NCBI GenBank assembly: GCA_023435855.1 | Contig: JAEZLG010000271.1 | Span: 1 to 13,682 of the forward strand | Reading direction: 5' to 3' | Source of the DNA: Bacillota bacterium | GTDB lineage: Bacteria; Bacillota; Clostridia; Christensenellales; CAG-138 | DNA length: 13,682 bases | Shown here: in pieces, positions 6,114 through 13,044 of the stretch | Layout: the number at the start of each line of letters is the position of its first letter | Numbering within the stretch: position 1 is the first letter of the stretch | Notes under the pieces: generated by a model | The model's input: only the letters and a program-made list of their open reading frames with translations | Databases searched by the model: none | What the model was told of the DNA's origin: nothing | Translations under genes and position numbers: made by a program

Positions 6114-7423
6114 CCAAGCGATTTAACATAGAAAAATACAGGGATGCATTAAAAAGCGCCGACCTTTACAAGTATTCGGGCAAGGTGACGCAGGTCGTCG
6201 GCCTAACGGTTGAATGTACAGGGCTCAATGCTCGCATGGGCGAGATATGCCGCGTCTACACAGGCAAGGGGAACGACTATGTTTTTGCGGAGGTCGTAGG
6301 CTTCCGTGAAAAAAAGGTGCTTTTGATGCCTTTGGGTGCATTAAGCGGCGTGGGTGCTGAAAACTATGTAGTCTCCACGGGTGAGTCTTTGCGGGTGCCT
6401 GTAGGCATGGATGCGCTCGGACGCATACTCGACGGCCTAGGTAAGCCTATGGACGGCAAAGGAGACTTCAGGGAGGATTGCCATTATCCAATCGACAACA
6501 TGCCCCCAAACCCTCTTGAGCGCACGCGCATCCAAGAGGTATTGCCTCTTGGTATAAAAGCGATTGATTCGCTTCTCACCGTTGGACGAGGGCAGAGGAT
6601 CGGTATTTTTGCGGGCAGCGGTGTTGGTAAGAGCACGCTATTGGGCATGATTGCCAGAAACGCAAAAGCCGATGTAAACGTAATTGTACTCATCGGCGAG
6701 CGAGGCAGGGAAGTGCTCGATTTTATGGAAAAGGACCTCACAGACGAAGGTCTCAAGCGTTCGGTCGTGGTTGTGGCAACCAGCGACCAGCCGGCGCTCG
6801 TGCGCTTGAAAAGTGCAAGTGTCGGCACCTCCATCGCGGAATATTTCCGCGATCAAGGCCTTAATGTGTTGCTCCTTATGGACTCCATAACCCGCTTTGC
6901 CATGGCGCAGCGCGAGATTGGCATGGCCACGGGCGAGCCGCCCGTTTCACGCGGGTACACGCCCTCGGTTTACGCTATATTGCCCAAATTACTGGAGCGC
7001 TCGGGTACATCCTCCAAGGGGAGCATTACAGCGCTTTATACGGTGCTTGTGGATGGTGACGATATGAACGAGCCCATATCCGATACCGTGCGCGGTATTT
7101 TAGACGGGCATATCGTACTGTCAAGAAAGCTCGCCAACGCCAACCATTATCCTGCCATAGATGTGCTCGCAAGTATAAGTAGGCTTATGCCCGACATTAC
7201 TGCAAAAGAGCATTATGCAAGTGCGGGGCATGTGAAAAACATGATGGCTACCTACCGCGATGCGCAAGACCTTATCTCCATCGGAGCCTATAAGCGCGGT
7301 TCTAGCCAAGAGATTGACCGCGCGATAGACCTGCATAAGCCCATAGACGATCTTCTATTGCAGGGTATCGGCGAAAGCTACACGTTTGAGGAAACGCTCG
7401 AAATGCTCCGAAAGCTTGGGTGA
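6110..7423 (+). CDS. fliI: Flagellum-specific export ATPase FliI
   Basis: This is the F1-beta-like hexameric ATPase that powers or primes flagellar type III secretion at the cytoplasmic base. The 437-residue length is typical. The Walker A motif AGSGVGKST is at 168-176 (Lys174). The catalytic glutamate lies in GERGREV (196-202, Glu197). The Walker B region LLLMDSITRFAMAQREIG (254-271, Asp258) is followed by GEPPVSRGYTPSVYAILPKL (275-294), a hallmark of FliI/SctN proteins. The ATG shares the ATGA overlap with the fliH stop, implying translational coupling and balanced production of the FliH-FliI complex. Confidence 0.98.
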   Translation: MTKRFNIEKYRDALKSADLYKYSGKVTQVVGLTVECTGLNARMGEICRVYTGKGNDYVFAEVVGFREKKVLLMPLGALSGVGAENYVVSTGESLRVPVGMDALGRILDGLGKPMDGKGDFREDCHYPIDNMPPNPLERTRIQEVLPLGIKAIDSLLTVGRGQRIGIFAGSGVGKSTLLGMIARNAKADVNVIVLIGERGREVLDFMEKDLTDEGLKRSVVVVATSDQPALVRLKSASVGTSIAEYFRDQGLNVLLLMDSITRFAMAQREIGMATGEPPVSRGYTPSVYAILPKLLERSGTSSKGSITALYTVLVDGDDMNEPISDTVRGILDGHIVLSRKLANANHYPAIDVLASISRLMPDITAKEHYASAGHVKNMMATYRDAQDLISIGAYKRGSSQEIDRAIDLHKPIDDLLLQGIGESYTFEETLEMLRKLG

Positions 7424-7443
7424 CGGACCTGAGGTAATTTACA

Positions 7444-7884
7444 ATGAAGAAGTTTGTTTTTACGCTGCAATCGGTATACGATATAGCTCTTTCCAACGAA
7501 AAGCAGCAGAAAAACCTTTTAAAAAGAATTGAGGAGCGGCTTTTGGCGCTTCGCACCGTGCTTGAAAGGATGTTCGAGCAAAAAAAAGAAGCGCATGCAC
7601 AATGCGCCAAAGACGTGGACGAAGGCACGGATGCAAATCGCATGGCGCAGTATGCCCGCTATTTCGAAAGCCTCAAAGATAAAATCGAGGCGCAGAAAAA
7701 GGCAGTTGCGCAGCTTGAAAAGGAGCGCGATAAAGTGATTGAGGCGCTTGTAGAAATTCGCAAGGAGATCAAGTCGCTTGAAAATCTCCGGGAGAAACAG
7801 CTGGAGGAATACCATGAAGAGGTAAAGCGCGAGGAAGAGCAGGCCATTGGAGACGTTGTCACCTATCAGGTGGCGTCAAAGTAA
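7444..7884 (+). CDS. fliJ: Flagellar export protein FliJ
   Basis: FliJ is the central-stalk-like coiled coil that sits in the FliI ring and contacts the FlhA gate; it resembles the F1 gamma subunit. The 146 residues are almost entirely charged helix. The N-terminus KFVFTLQSVYDIALSNE is typical of FliJ, and the C-terminal helix has the usual LREKQLEEYHEEVKREEEQA (115-134). Its place directly after fliI is diagnostic, because sequence conservation in this family is weak. It begins 20 bases after the fliI stop, with GAGGT (7431-7435) 8 bases before the ATG. Confidence 0.92.
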   Translation: MKKFVFTLQSVYDIALSNEKQQKNLLKRIEERLLALRTVLERMFEQKKEAHAQCAKDVDEGTDANRMAQYARYFESLKDKIEAQKKAVAQLEKERDKVIEALVEIRKEIKSLENLREKQLEEYHEEVKREEEQAIGDVVTYQVASK

Positions 7885-7913
7885 CGAAACATCAATTTTT
7901 CTGGGGGGCCAAT

Positions 7914-9077
7914 ATGGAAACACCTGAAATGCCCGTGCTGACGGCGCAAGAACCCGAACCGGACATTGGCGTACAGCGGGAAGCGGCTGAAAAGACGCAG
8001 GCAGATAGTCTAAATATGGATGCAAGCGAAGTGCGACAGCCTCCGCATCAGCAGCATGCACAGGGTACAGTGCCTCTGCAACAGCCATATCCTCCGCAGG
8101 GAGGAAGGTCGCCGTACCCGTATCCCCCGCAGGGCATGAGACCTCCGCAGCAGCCGTATCCACAGGGAGGAAGGCCGCCGCAGGGAGGCAGACCACCCTA
8201 TCCGATACATGGCAAACAGAGCGGAACACCGCATCCGTATCCCCCGCAGGGCGGGAGGCCGCCGCAGGGTGCAAAGCCCCCATACCCTCCGACGCAGGGC
8301 GGAAGACCGCCTTATCCGCCGGGCACAAACGGCCCTCTGCCGCAGCGCCCCATGCAAGGCCCCCCTCCACCGGGCGGTAGACCGCCGCAAGGTGTAAACG
8401 GGCCTGTTAAGCCGCCGTATGGAAGTCCGCAGCCGAATGGAGCGAGATGGGGATATGCACCCGTGCCGCCGCAAAAGCAAAAAAAGGGTGCAAGCTTTGG
8501 CGGCGTTATGTGCGTACTGCTGCTTATCGCTATACTTGCACTGGCGGGGCTTCTATATTTTGATTACGGCGGAGCGCGCGATATTTTCATATCCGCGTTT
8601 GGCTTGGAGCAGGCAACCCGTGCACAGTATGAAGCTCTAGAACAACGCTTTCATGAGCTTGAAGCGCGAGAGACGGATATTAACGTGCGAAGCGCAAAAC
8701 TCGATGATCGCGAAAAAGATGTGAAAGAAGCGGAGCGCGCTTCCGACGATCGCGCGAAGGAACTTGCAAAGCAAGAATCGGCTCTCGCTGCACAGGAGGC
8801 CGATCTTCAAACGCGCGAACAGGCTATCGAGACGCAAGCGGACGAGATAGAAGCTCTTAAGAAGGAAGTCGAGGCATGGAAGACGGATATTGCAGCTGCC
8901 GCGCAAATGTATGCGCAGATGGACGCCAAAATTGCCGCGCAAACGCTTTCCATTGACGCGAATCCCGCGCAGATAGCGCGGCTCCTCATGAAGATGGACA
9001 GCGCCAAAGCAGCCGATATTTTAGAAAACTTCTCAAAGGATTTACGTAAGGACGTTACGGATGAAATGGCGCCATAG
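7914..9077 (+). CDS. ylxF: MotE/YlxF-family membrane protein with long proline-rich N-terminal extension
   Basis: The position between fliJ and fliK is that of Bacillus ylxF. The architecture fits the MotE family: one membrane segment (about 197-217, VMCVLLLIAILALAGLLY), a coiled coil (about 231-345) and a C-terminal MgtE_N-like segment (NPAQIARLLMKMDSAKAADI, 350-369). MotE of rhizobia is a periplasmic factor for the motor protein MotC; the role of YlxF in Firmicutes is uncertain. The unusual part is residues 42-187, a low-complexity Pro/Gly/Gln/Tyr/Arg repeat with many PPQGGRPP and PPYPP motifs, predicted cytoplasmic. Typical relatives are about 200 residues, this one 387. The ATG follows a G-run (7903-7908), an atypical ribosome binding site. 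It starts 29 bases after fliJ. Confidence 0.8.
   Translation: METPEMPVLTAQEPEPDIGVQREAAEKTQADSLNMDASEVRQPPHQQHAQGTVPLQQPYPPQGGRSPYPYPPQGMRPPQQPYPQGGRPPQGGRPPYPIHGKQSGTPHPYPPQGGRPPQGAKPPYPPTQGGRPPYPPGTNGPLPQRPMQGPPPPGGRPPQGVNGPVKPPYGSPQPNGARWGYAPVPPQKQKKGASFGGVMCVLLLIAILALAGLLYFDYGGARDIFISAFGLEQATRAQYEALEQRFHELEARETDINVRSAKLDDREKDVKEAERASDDRAKELAKQESALAAQEADLQTREQAIETQADEIEALKKEVEAWKTDIAAAAQMYAQMDAKIAAQTLSIDANPAQIARLLMKMDSAKAADILENFSKDLRKDVTDEMAP
8037..8474 (+). repeat. In-frame degenerate Pro/Gly-rich coding repeat
   Basis: Imperfect repeats of codons for PPQGGRPP and PPYPP fill residues 42-187 of the YlxF-like protein. Recurring DNA words such as CCGCAGGG and GGAAG(A/G)CCGCC suggest expansion by slippage or unequal recombination. 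The frame is open throughout, so it is maintained as protein. Repeat number probably varies between strains (inference). Confidence 0.7.
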
Positions 9078-9118
9078 GGCAGAGTTTTTTACCTTATATT
9101 ACTCGCGCTCACACGCGT

Positions 9119-9148
9119 CAAACAAGTGACCTCAGGGCCACTTGTTTG
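9119..9148. terminator. Strong hairpin downstream of ylxF without a T-run
   Basis: CAAACAAGTG (9119-9128) pairs perfectly with CACTTGTTTG (9139-9148) around a 10-base loop. Only a short T-run (9085-9090) precedes it and none follows on the plus strand, so it is a poor intrinsic terminator. It may protect the 3' end of the fliF-ylxF transcript. Confidence 0.35.
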
Positions 9149-9247
9149 CGTTTGAAGCGCGCGCGGATAGTATCCGCCCCTACGCACAATGACGTTGATC
9201 TGCAGGGTGGGCGGAATGTAGGCATTTTGCCGCATTTTCGTTTTTCT

Positions 9248-9567
9248 CTGTCATTTCGAACGGAGCGGAGTGAGAAATCCTACGCCTCCGATAGCCCCGG
9301 GGGATTTCTCGCTTCGACGCCCGCAGGCTAGTGGCAACGCAAGGCCACAGGCCCTGGCCCACGCAAGGCTGTAAGCCTTGGCCCACGCAAGGCTGTAAGC
9401 CTTGGCCCGAAGGGCTCCGGCTCTGCCGGCCGTTAGGGCTGCGGCTCTGCCGGACGTTAGGGCTCCGGCTCTGCCGGACGCGTAAGGCGTCTCCCGCGAA
9501 GACCCGAAGGTCGAGTGGCCGTAGGCGTCTCCCGCCGGAGGGCCCCGGAGGCCGCTCGAAATGACAG
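9248..9567. repeat. Palindromic dispersed element with 16-bp terminal inverted repeats (copy 2)
   Basis: The left end CTGTCATTTCGAACGG (9248-9263) and the right end CCGCTCGAAATGACAG (9552-9567) are inverse copies with one mismatch, enclosing 320 bp. Inside are GAGAAATCC (9272-9280) against GGATTTCTC (9302-9310), a 24-bp tandem array, two diverged copies of a roughly 39-bp unit sharing GGCGTCTCCCGC (9486, 9524), and many tiny hairpins. No transposase gene is present, so this resembles a MITE-like or REP-like non-autonomous repeat. It sits between ylxF and fliK, which are normally adjacent. Open frames on both strands translate to 8-residue repeats and are not considered genes. The rest of the 684-bp gap (9078-9247, 9568-9726) holds only the hairpins at 9119 and 9163 and A/T-rich DNA. 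Confidence 0.65.
9337..9479. repeat. 24-bp tandem repeat array
   Basis: Three 24-bp units of type A occupy 9337-9360, 9361-9384 and 9385-9408; the last two are identical. Three of type B follow at 9409-9431 (23 bp), 9432-9455 and 9456-9479, the last two differing at one base. Each unit holds its own small palindrome, for example AAGGCT-GTA-AGCCTT (type A) and CCGGC-TCT-GCCGG (type B). There are no unique spacers, so it is not a CRISPR array. Confidence 0.9.
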
Positions 9568-9726
9568 GGAGAAGTGAGAACATGGCAGGGATGCTCGCCA
9601 ATATCTTTTTCACGGCTGTAAATTATATAAAACCCGTATGATTAACCGAAAAAAGCGCATATAAATCGAGATTTCGCAATTATTTTTGCTCTGCTGCTTT
9701 ATTTTTTCCTAAATAGTTACGATACA

Positions 9727-9732
9727 TATTAT
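9727..9732 (+). promoter_or_regulatory. Weak candidate -10 box upstream of fliK
   Basis: TATTAT lies 30-35 bases before the fliK ATG in A/T-rich DNA, but no convincing -35 box is found 16-18 bases upstream. If the repeat block cuts fliK off from the upstream promoter, some promoter is needed here. This is only a possibility. Confidence 0.2.
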
Positions 9733-9761
9733 GATTGCATTCTTTTGAAGGAGGTGAATGG

Positions 9762-11114
9762 ATGGTAAATGCAATAGTAAACGTACACCAAGAGCTGCCT
9801 GCTCCGGTACAGGCCGCGCAAACGGCATCCTCTTTACCTTCTACGGGGTTTTCAAAAGTTAAGGATGGCGTGTTTGCAGCCTTAGGTATTAAAACGGAAG
9901 ATGTAAGGGCATCGGAAACCGGAACGGTTGACATGGGCATCATGAATATGCTTTCCATGCTCACTGCAGCAACACAAATAACAGGTAGCGAAGAAGCACA
10001 GCAAATACAAGTCAGCGACCCCGCAGTGGGGATTGCGAGCATTCTCGAAGGATTCGGATTGCTGGATGCCGAGGGGAATTTGACCATAGAAGCGTCAGAA
10101 CTTCTTAAAGCGGCTTATGCCGCGGCGGAAGGCGCAAATGTTCAACCCGAGGCGGAGCAGGCAGGGATGCCTAAGGTACAGCCCGATGTAACAGAAATTC
10201 AGCATACTACAACAGTCGAGGCTGAAAGCTTAATTGTTCCTGCGCAAAACGAGGCCGGGCGCACGGCAGTTTTATCGGAGCTTGCGCCGCTCGTTAACGA
10301 ATACCTCAAATCCTTGGAGAACGCGCACAGTCAAACCACGGTGCAAAACGTTCTTGTTGAAGACACCGCAACAGAGGGTACTGCAAAGACCGCTCCAATT
10401 GAGGCTACTCCGTTTAAGGGCACTTCGGAGGTATTTTTAAGCCTCATCGCCGCGGTAAACAATGCCCTTAGCGAGAAAAACGCAGCAGTTCAAGCACCTG
10501 TCGTTTTAAGCCAAGCGGGAGAGCCTGTAAAGCTCATGCAAAGCACCGAGGAGACTTTACCGCAGGGCACATTTACGTTAGGTGACATAGGTGCCACGAA
10601 GGGCTTCGAACCGCTTCCCGATGTTGCCACTACGGCACAAGCCGTGCCTACGGATTCCGCGAAAACCGTTATGGACTTAGTGGACAACGTAAGTGTACAG
10701 GCAAAGAGCGGGGCTACCGAGTTTGAGGTAACGCTCAAACCGGAGCATCTCGGCAACCTTTCCATTAAGCTCACGCAGGACGCAGACGGTCTTAAGGCCC
10801 AAATTAAGGCAGCAGACCCGACGGTGAAAACCCTTCTTGAAAATGAACTGAGCTCCTTGCAGACCATGCTCAAAGAAAAGGGCGTGGAGGTACATAAAAT
10901 CGACATCACCTACGAGGCAAACGCACTCGCGTTTGATATTCGGCAAGGGCAAAGGCAAAGCGGCAGCGCTCAAGAAAGCAAGCACCGCACGCAGGTTTTA
11001 AGCGTTTCAAGGGCCGGTGCCTACAGCGTGGCTGAAGCCCCAAGAGCCGTTCCCGGCGTTATGGACGAGGCAAGGCTCGCCTTGCAGGGAAGCTCCGTAG
11101 AATTTTCCGCATGA
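9762..11114 (+). CDS. fliK: Flagellar hook-length control protein FliK
   Basis: FliK is a secreted ruler that stops hook growth and switches export specificity through FlhB. The product has 450 residues. The first 300 are an Ala/Thr/Glu/Val-rich, low-conservation ruler region. The C-terminal Flg_hook domain spans about 303-388, with LKPEHLGNLSIKL (325-337) and a helix LLENELSSLQTMLKEKGVEV (358-377). The following 60 residues look disordered. An upstream in-frame TTG (9735) would add nine residues but encodes the Shine-Dalgarno itself. AAGGAGGTGA (9748-9757) points to the ATG at 9762. It is preceded by 684 bases without a gene and followed by flgD after 17 bases. Confidence 0.93.
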   Translation: MVNAIVNVHQELPAPVQAAQTASSLPSTGFSKVKDGVFAALGIKTEDVRASETGTVDMGIMNMLSMLTAATQITGSEEAQQIQVSDPAVGIASILEGFGLLDAEGNLTIEASELLKAAYAAAEGANVQPEAEQAGMPKVQPDVTEIQHTTTVEAESLIVPAQNEAGRTAVLSELAPLVNEYLKSLENAHSQTTVQNVLVEDTATEGTAKTAPIEATPFKGTSEVFLSLIAAVNNALSEKNAAVQAPVVLSQAGEPVKLMQSTEETLPQGTFTLGDIGATKGFEPLPDVATTAQAVPTDSAKTVMDLVDNVSVQAKSGATEFEVTLKPEHLGNLSIKLTQDADGLKAQIKAADPTVKTLLENELSSLQTMLKEKGVEVHKIDITYEANALAFDIRQGQRQSGSAQESKHRTQVLSVSRAGAYSVAEAPRAVPGVMDEARLALQGSSVEFSA

Positions 11115-11131
11115 AAGGATGAAGGCAAACC

Positions 11132-11761
11132 ATGGTAAGCGTTGACGCAACAAGCGCGGCAAGCAATCTAAGAACGCTTGAGGATCTCGCAAGCAGTAAA
11201 CGAACCGTATCAAAAGAGCTTGGGCAGGATCAGTTTATGGATTTGTTGGTGCAGCAGATGGCCAACCAGGACCCGCTGTCGCCGACGTCCGATACGGACT
11301 ATATCGCACAGCTTGCACAGTTCTCCATGCTCAACTCGATCAATTCGCTGTCCGACTCCATGGTCCAGACGCAGATGTACAGCCTTGTCGGCAAGGAAGT
11401 GTATGTGTATACCGATGCAGCGCATACGGAACTTGCAGTCGGCATGGTAGAAAGCGTCGTCAAAAAAGACGGGACAAATTACCTGATCATCGGCGGCAAT
11501 GCCTACGAGCTTGGCGATATCGCGGGCGTAAAATATACGAAAAACGAAAACACTCCGGCCAACCAGGGTGCTATCAACAGCACAGGCCTGCTCGGTAAAT
11601 CGGTAACGGCGACCGTCGAAGAAGACGGCCAATCCGTAACGGTCTCCGGCACAGTCGTTAAGCTCTTTACCAAGGATGGTATGGCTTATGCGACCGTCAG
11701 CAACGCTGAAACGGGCAACAGGGACGTTGCGGTTTCCGGCATCGAAGAAATCTATTCCTAA
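11132..11761 (+). CDS. flgD: Flagellar hook-capping protein FlgD, probable duplicated C-terminal module
   Basis: FlgD caps the growing hook and guides assembly of FlgE, and is shed afterwards. The N-terminal signature QDQFMDLLVQQMANQDPLSP (32-51), followed by DYIAQLAQFSMLNSINSL (56-73), is characteristic. The C-terminal half contains two similar beta-rich segments. One starts LVGKEV (85-90) and runs to about 135; the other starts LLGKSV (153-158) and runs to 208. Both continue with G.V..V or similar, a DG turn and a final valine-rich strand. Bacillus FlgD is about 140 residues and would correspond to one module; this protein has 209. It sits between fliK and flgE as in other Firmicutes. The start is ATG after GAAGG. 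Confidence 0.95.
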   Translation: MVSVDATSAASNLRTLEDLASSKRTVSKELGQDQFMDLLVQQMANQDPLSPTSDTDYIAQLAQFSMLNSINSLSDSMVQTQMYSLVGKEVYVYTDAAHTELAVGMVESVVKKDGTNYLIIGGNAYELGDIAGVKYTKNENTPANQGAINSTGLLGKSVTATVEEDGQSVTVSGTVVKLFTKDGMAYATVSNAETGNRDVAVSGIEEIYS

Positions 11762-11782
11762 ATAGCAGGAGGAACTTTTCAT

Positions 11783-12643
11783 ATGATGCGTTCTCTTTAT
11801 TCCGGCGTTACCGGACTTCGCAACCACCAGACCAGAATGGACGTTATCGGCAACAATATCTCCAACGTCAACACCGTAGGCTATAAATCGAGCCGCGTGG
11901 TGTTTCAGGACCTCTTCAACCAGACGCTGACCTCGGCCACCGGCAGCAGCGGCACCGTCACGGGCGGCACCAACCCCAAACAGGTTGGCTTAGGGTCGGC
12001 ACTTGCCTCCATCGATATCCTCCACACCGAAAGCGCTACACAGTACACGGGCAACACGCTTGACCTTTCCATAACAGGTGACGGCTTCTTTACAGTTACC
12101 GCCAACGGAGTCACCACCTACACCCGCGCAGGTAACTTCTATACCGACCAAAGCAACAACCTCGTGACGGCAACGGGTGCATTTTTACAAGGCTTCACGC
12201 TCACGTATGACGCTTCGGGCAACCCCGTAGTGGCCCCCGACGGCACCCCCGTGCTGGCCTCCCCGCAGACGCTTACGAGCATTAACATCGCACCCCACCT
12301 AAAGAGCGTTTCCATCGGCGAAACGGGTGTAATCACCGCGCTCGATGGTTCGAATAAGGTTATCGTAGGCCAAATTGCCCTCGCGACCTTTGCCAACAAC
12401 AACGGCCTTGAAAAGGTGGGTGCTAACACCTATCGTCACAGCGATAACTCGGGCACTGCCGTATACACCACACCGGGCACGAGCGCAGGCAAGCTTTCTT
12501 CGGGTACGCTTGAAATGTCCAACGTGGACCTAGCGGCAGAGTTTACCGACATGATCGTTACCCAAAGAGGCTTCCAGGCGAACTCACGTATCATCACCAC
12601 CACAGACACCATGCTTGAGGAGCTTGTTAACCTCAAGAGGTAA
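11783..12643 (+). CDS. flgE: Flagellar hook protein FlgE (short Bacillus type)
   Basis: FlgE polymerises into the hook, the universal joint between rod and filament. At 286 residues it is close to Bacillus FlgE (about 264) and much shorter than the enteric protein (about 400). The rod/hook N-terminal motif MMRSLYSGVTGL...NNISNVNTVGYK spans 1-35. The central GDGFF motif is at 99-103 and NTLDLSITG just before it. The C-terminal VDLAAEFTDMIVTQRGFQAN (248-267) is the FlgE/FlgG/FlgF consensus. A FlgG rod protein is the main alternative because the families are alike, but the fliK-flgD neighbourhood argues for hook. AGGAGGA (11767-11773) precedes two adjacent ATGs; the first gives the better spacing and matches relatives. 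Confidence 0.93.
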   Translation: MMRSLYSGVTGLRNHQTRMDVIGNNISNVNTVGYKSSRVVFQDLFNQTLTSATGSSGTVTGGTNPKQVGLGSALASIDILHTESATQYTGNTLDLSITGDGFFTVTANGVTTYTRAGNFYTDQSNNLVTATGAFLQGFTLTYDASGNPVVAPDGTPVLASPQTLTSINIAPHLKSVSIGETGVITALDGSNKVIVGQIALATFANNNGLEKVGANTYRHSDNSGTAVYTTPGTSAGKLSSGTLEMSNVDLAAEFTDMIVTQRGFQANSRIITTTDTMLEELVNLKR

Positions 12644-12659
12644 GTAACAAACGGATAAC

Positions 12660-12688
12660 GCGGCGGGCGCTATAGCTTCGCCCGCCGC
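12660..12688 (+). terminator. GC-rich hairpin between flgE and flbD
   Basis: GCGGCGGGCG (12660-12669) and CGCCCGCCGC (12679-12688) form a perfect 10-bp stem with a 9-base loop, 16 bases after the flgE stop. No T-run follows. It is more likely a stabiliser of the abundant hook mRNA or a pause site than a terminator. Confidence 0.5.
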
Positions 12689-12732
12689 ATTCAGGCAAGG
12701 GGAGTCGAACCCCGCTAGAGGGAGGGATACTT

Positions 12733-12987
12733 ATGATTAGGGTCAGCAGGCTTAATACGGAGAAATTTTTTGTCAACAGCGACCTGATCGAGTTTGTGGA
12801 GGAAACACCCAATACCGTCATCTCGATGGCCTCCGGACGTAAGATCGTGGTTTCGGAGACCGCTGACGAGGTCAAGCGGCTTATAATCGAGTTCAAACGC
12901 CTGACAAACGGCGTGGATGAACTTGTGAAGAAGACGGAACCGGCACCCGTGCCGGAAACGGAAGCGGCTGTAGAACCGGCGCTTTGA
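12733..12987 (+). CDS. flbD: FlbD/SwrD family flagellar protein
   Basis: This small protein of 84 residues matches the FlbD family of Firmicutes from its first residues: MIRVSRLNTEKFFVNSDLIE (1-20), then TPNTVISMASGRKIVVSETA (25-44), and a helix VKRLIIEFKRL. In Bacillus subtilis the homologue SwrD (about 71 residues) raises motor power and supports swarming, apparently through the stators. The last 20 or so residues are a Pro/Glu/Ala tail that looks disordered. GAGGGAGG precedes the ATG with good spacing. It normally lies directly before motA-motB-fliL; here fliM follows instead. Confidence 0.9.
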   Translation: MIRVSRLNTEKFFVNSDLIEFVEETPNTVISMASGRKIVVSETADEVKRLIIEFKRLTNGVDELVKKTEPAPVPETEAAVEPAL

Positions 12988-13044
12988 GCCGTAAAATAAC
13001 ACCCGCAGCCTTAGAGCTAAATATGCCGGGTGAGAGGTACGAAA

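Noticed and set aside
9337..9535. Possible CRISPR array
   Set aside because: Repeats are directly adjacent without unique spacers of constant length, and no cas genes are present.
9251..9613. Open frames on both strands across the 24-bp repeats, with 8-residue peptide repeats
   Set aside because: Both strands stay open because the period is a multiple of three and the DNA is palindromic and GC-rich. There is no ribosome binding site and no recognisable domain.
9626..9660. Sigma-28 promoter upstream of fliK (TAAA ... ACCGAAAAA)
   Set aside because: The spacing is about two bases too short and the -10 box deviates at several positions from GCCGATAA.
11210..11827. A 205-codon open frame on the minus strand opposite flgD
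   Set aside because: It is fully antisense to flgD, has no credible ribosome binding site, and has shadow-like Cys/His/Arg-rich composition.
12990..13032. Stem between CACCCG and CGGGTG that could hide the fliM ribosome binding site
   Set aside because: Only six base pairs close a 21-base loop, and only part of the ribosome binding site is involved; too weak to claim regulation.
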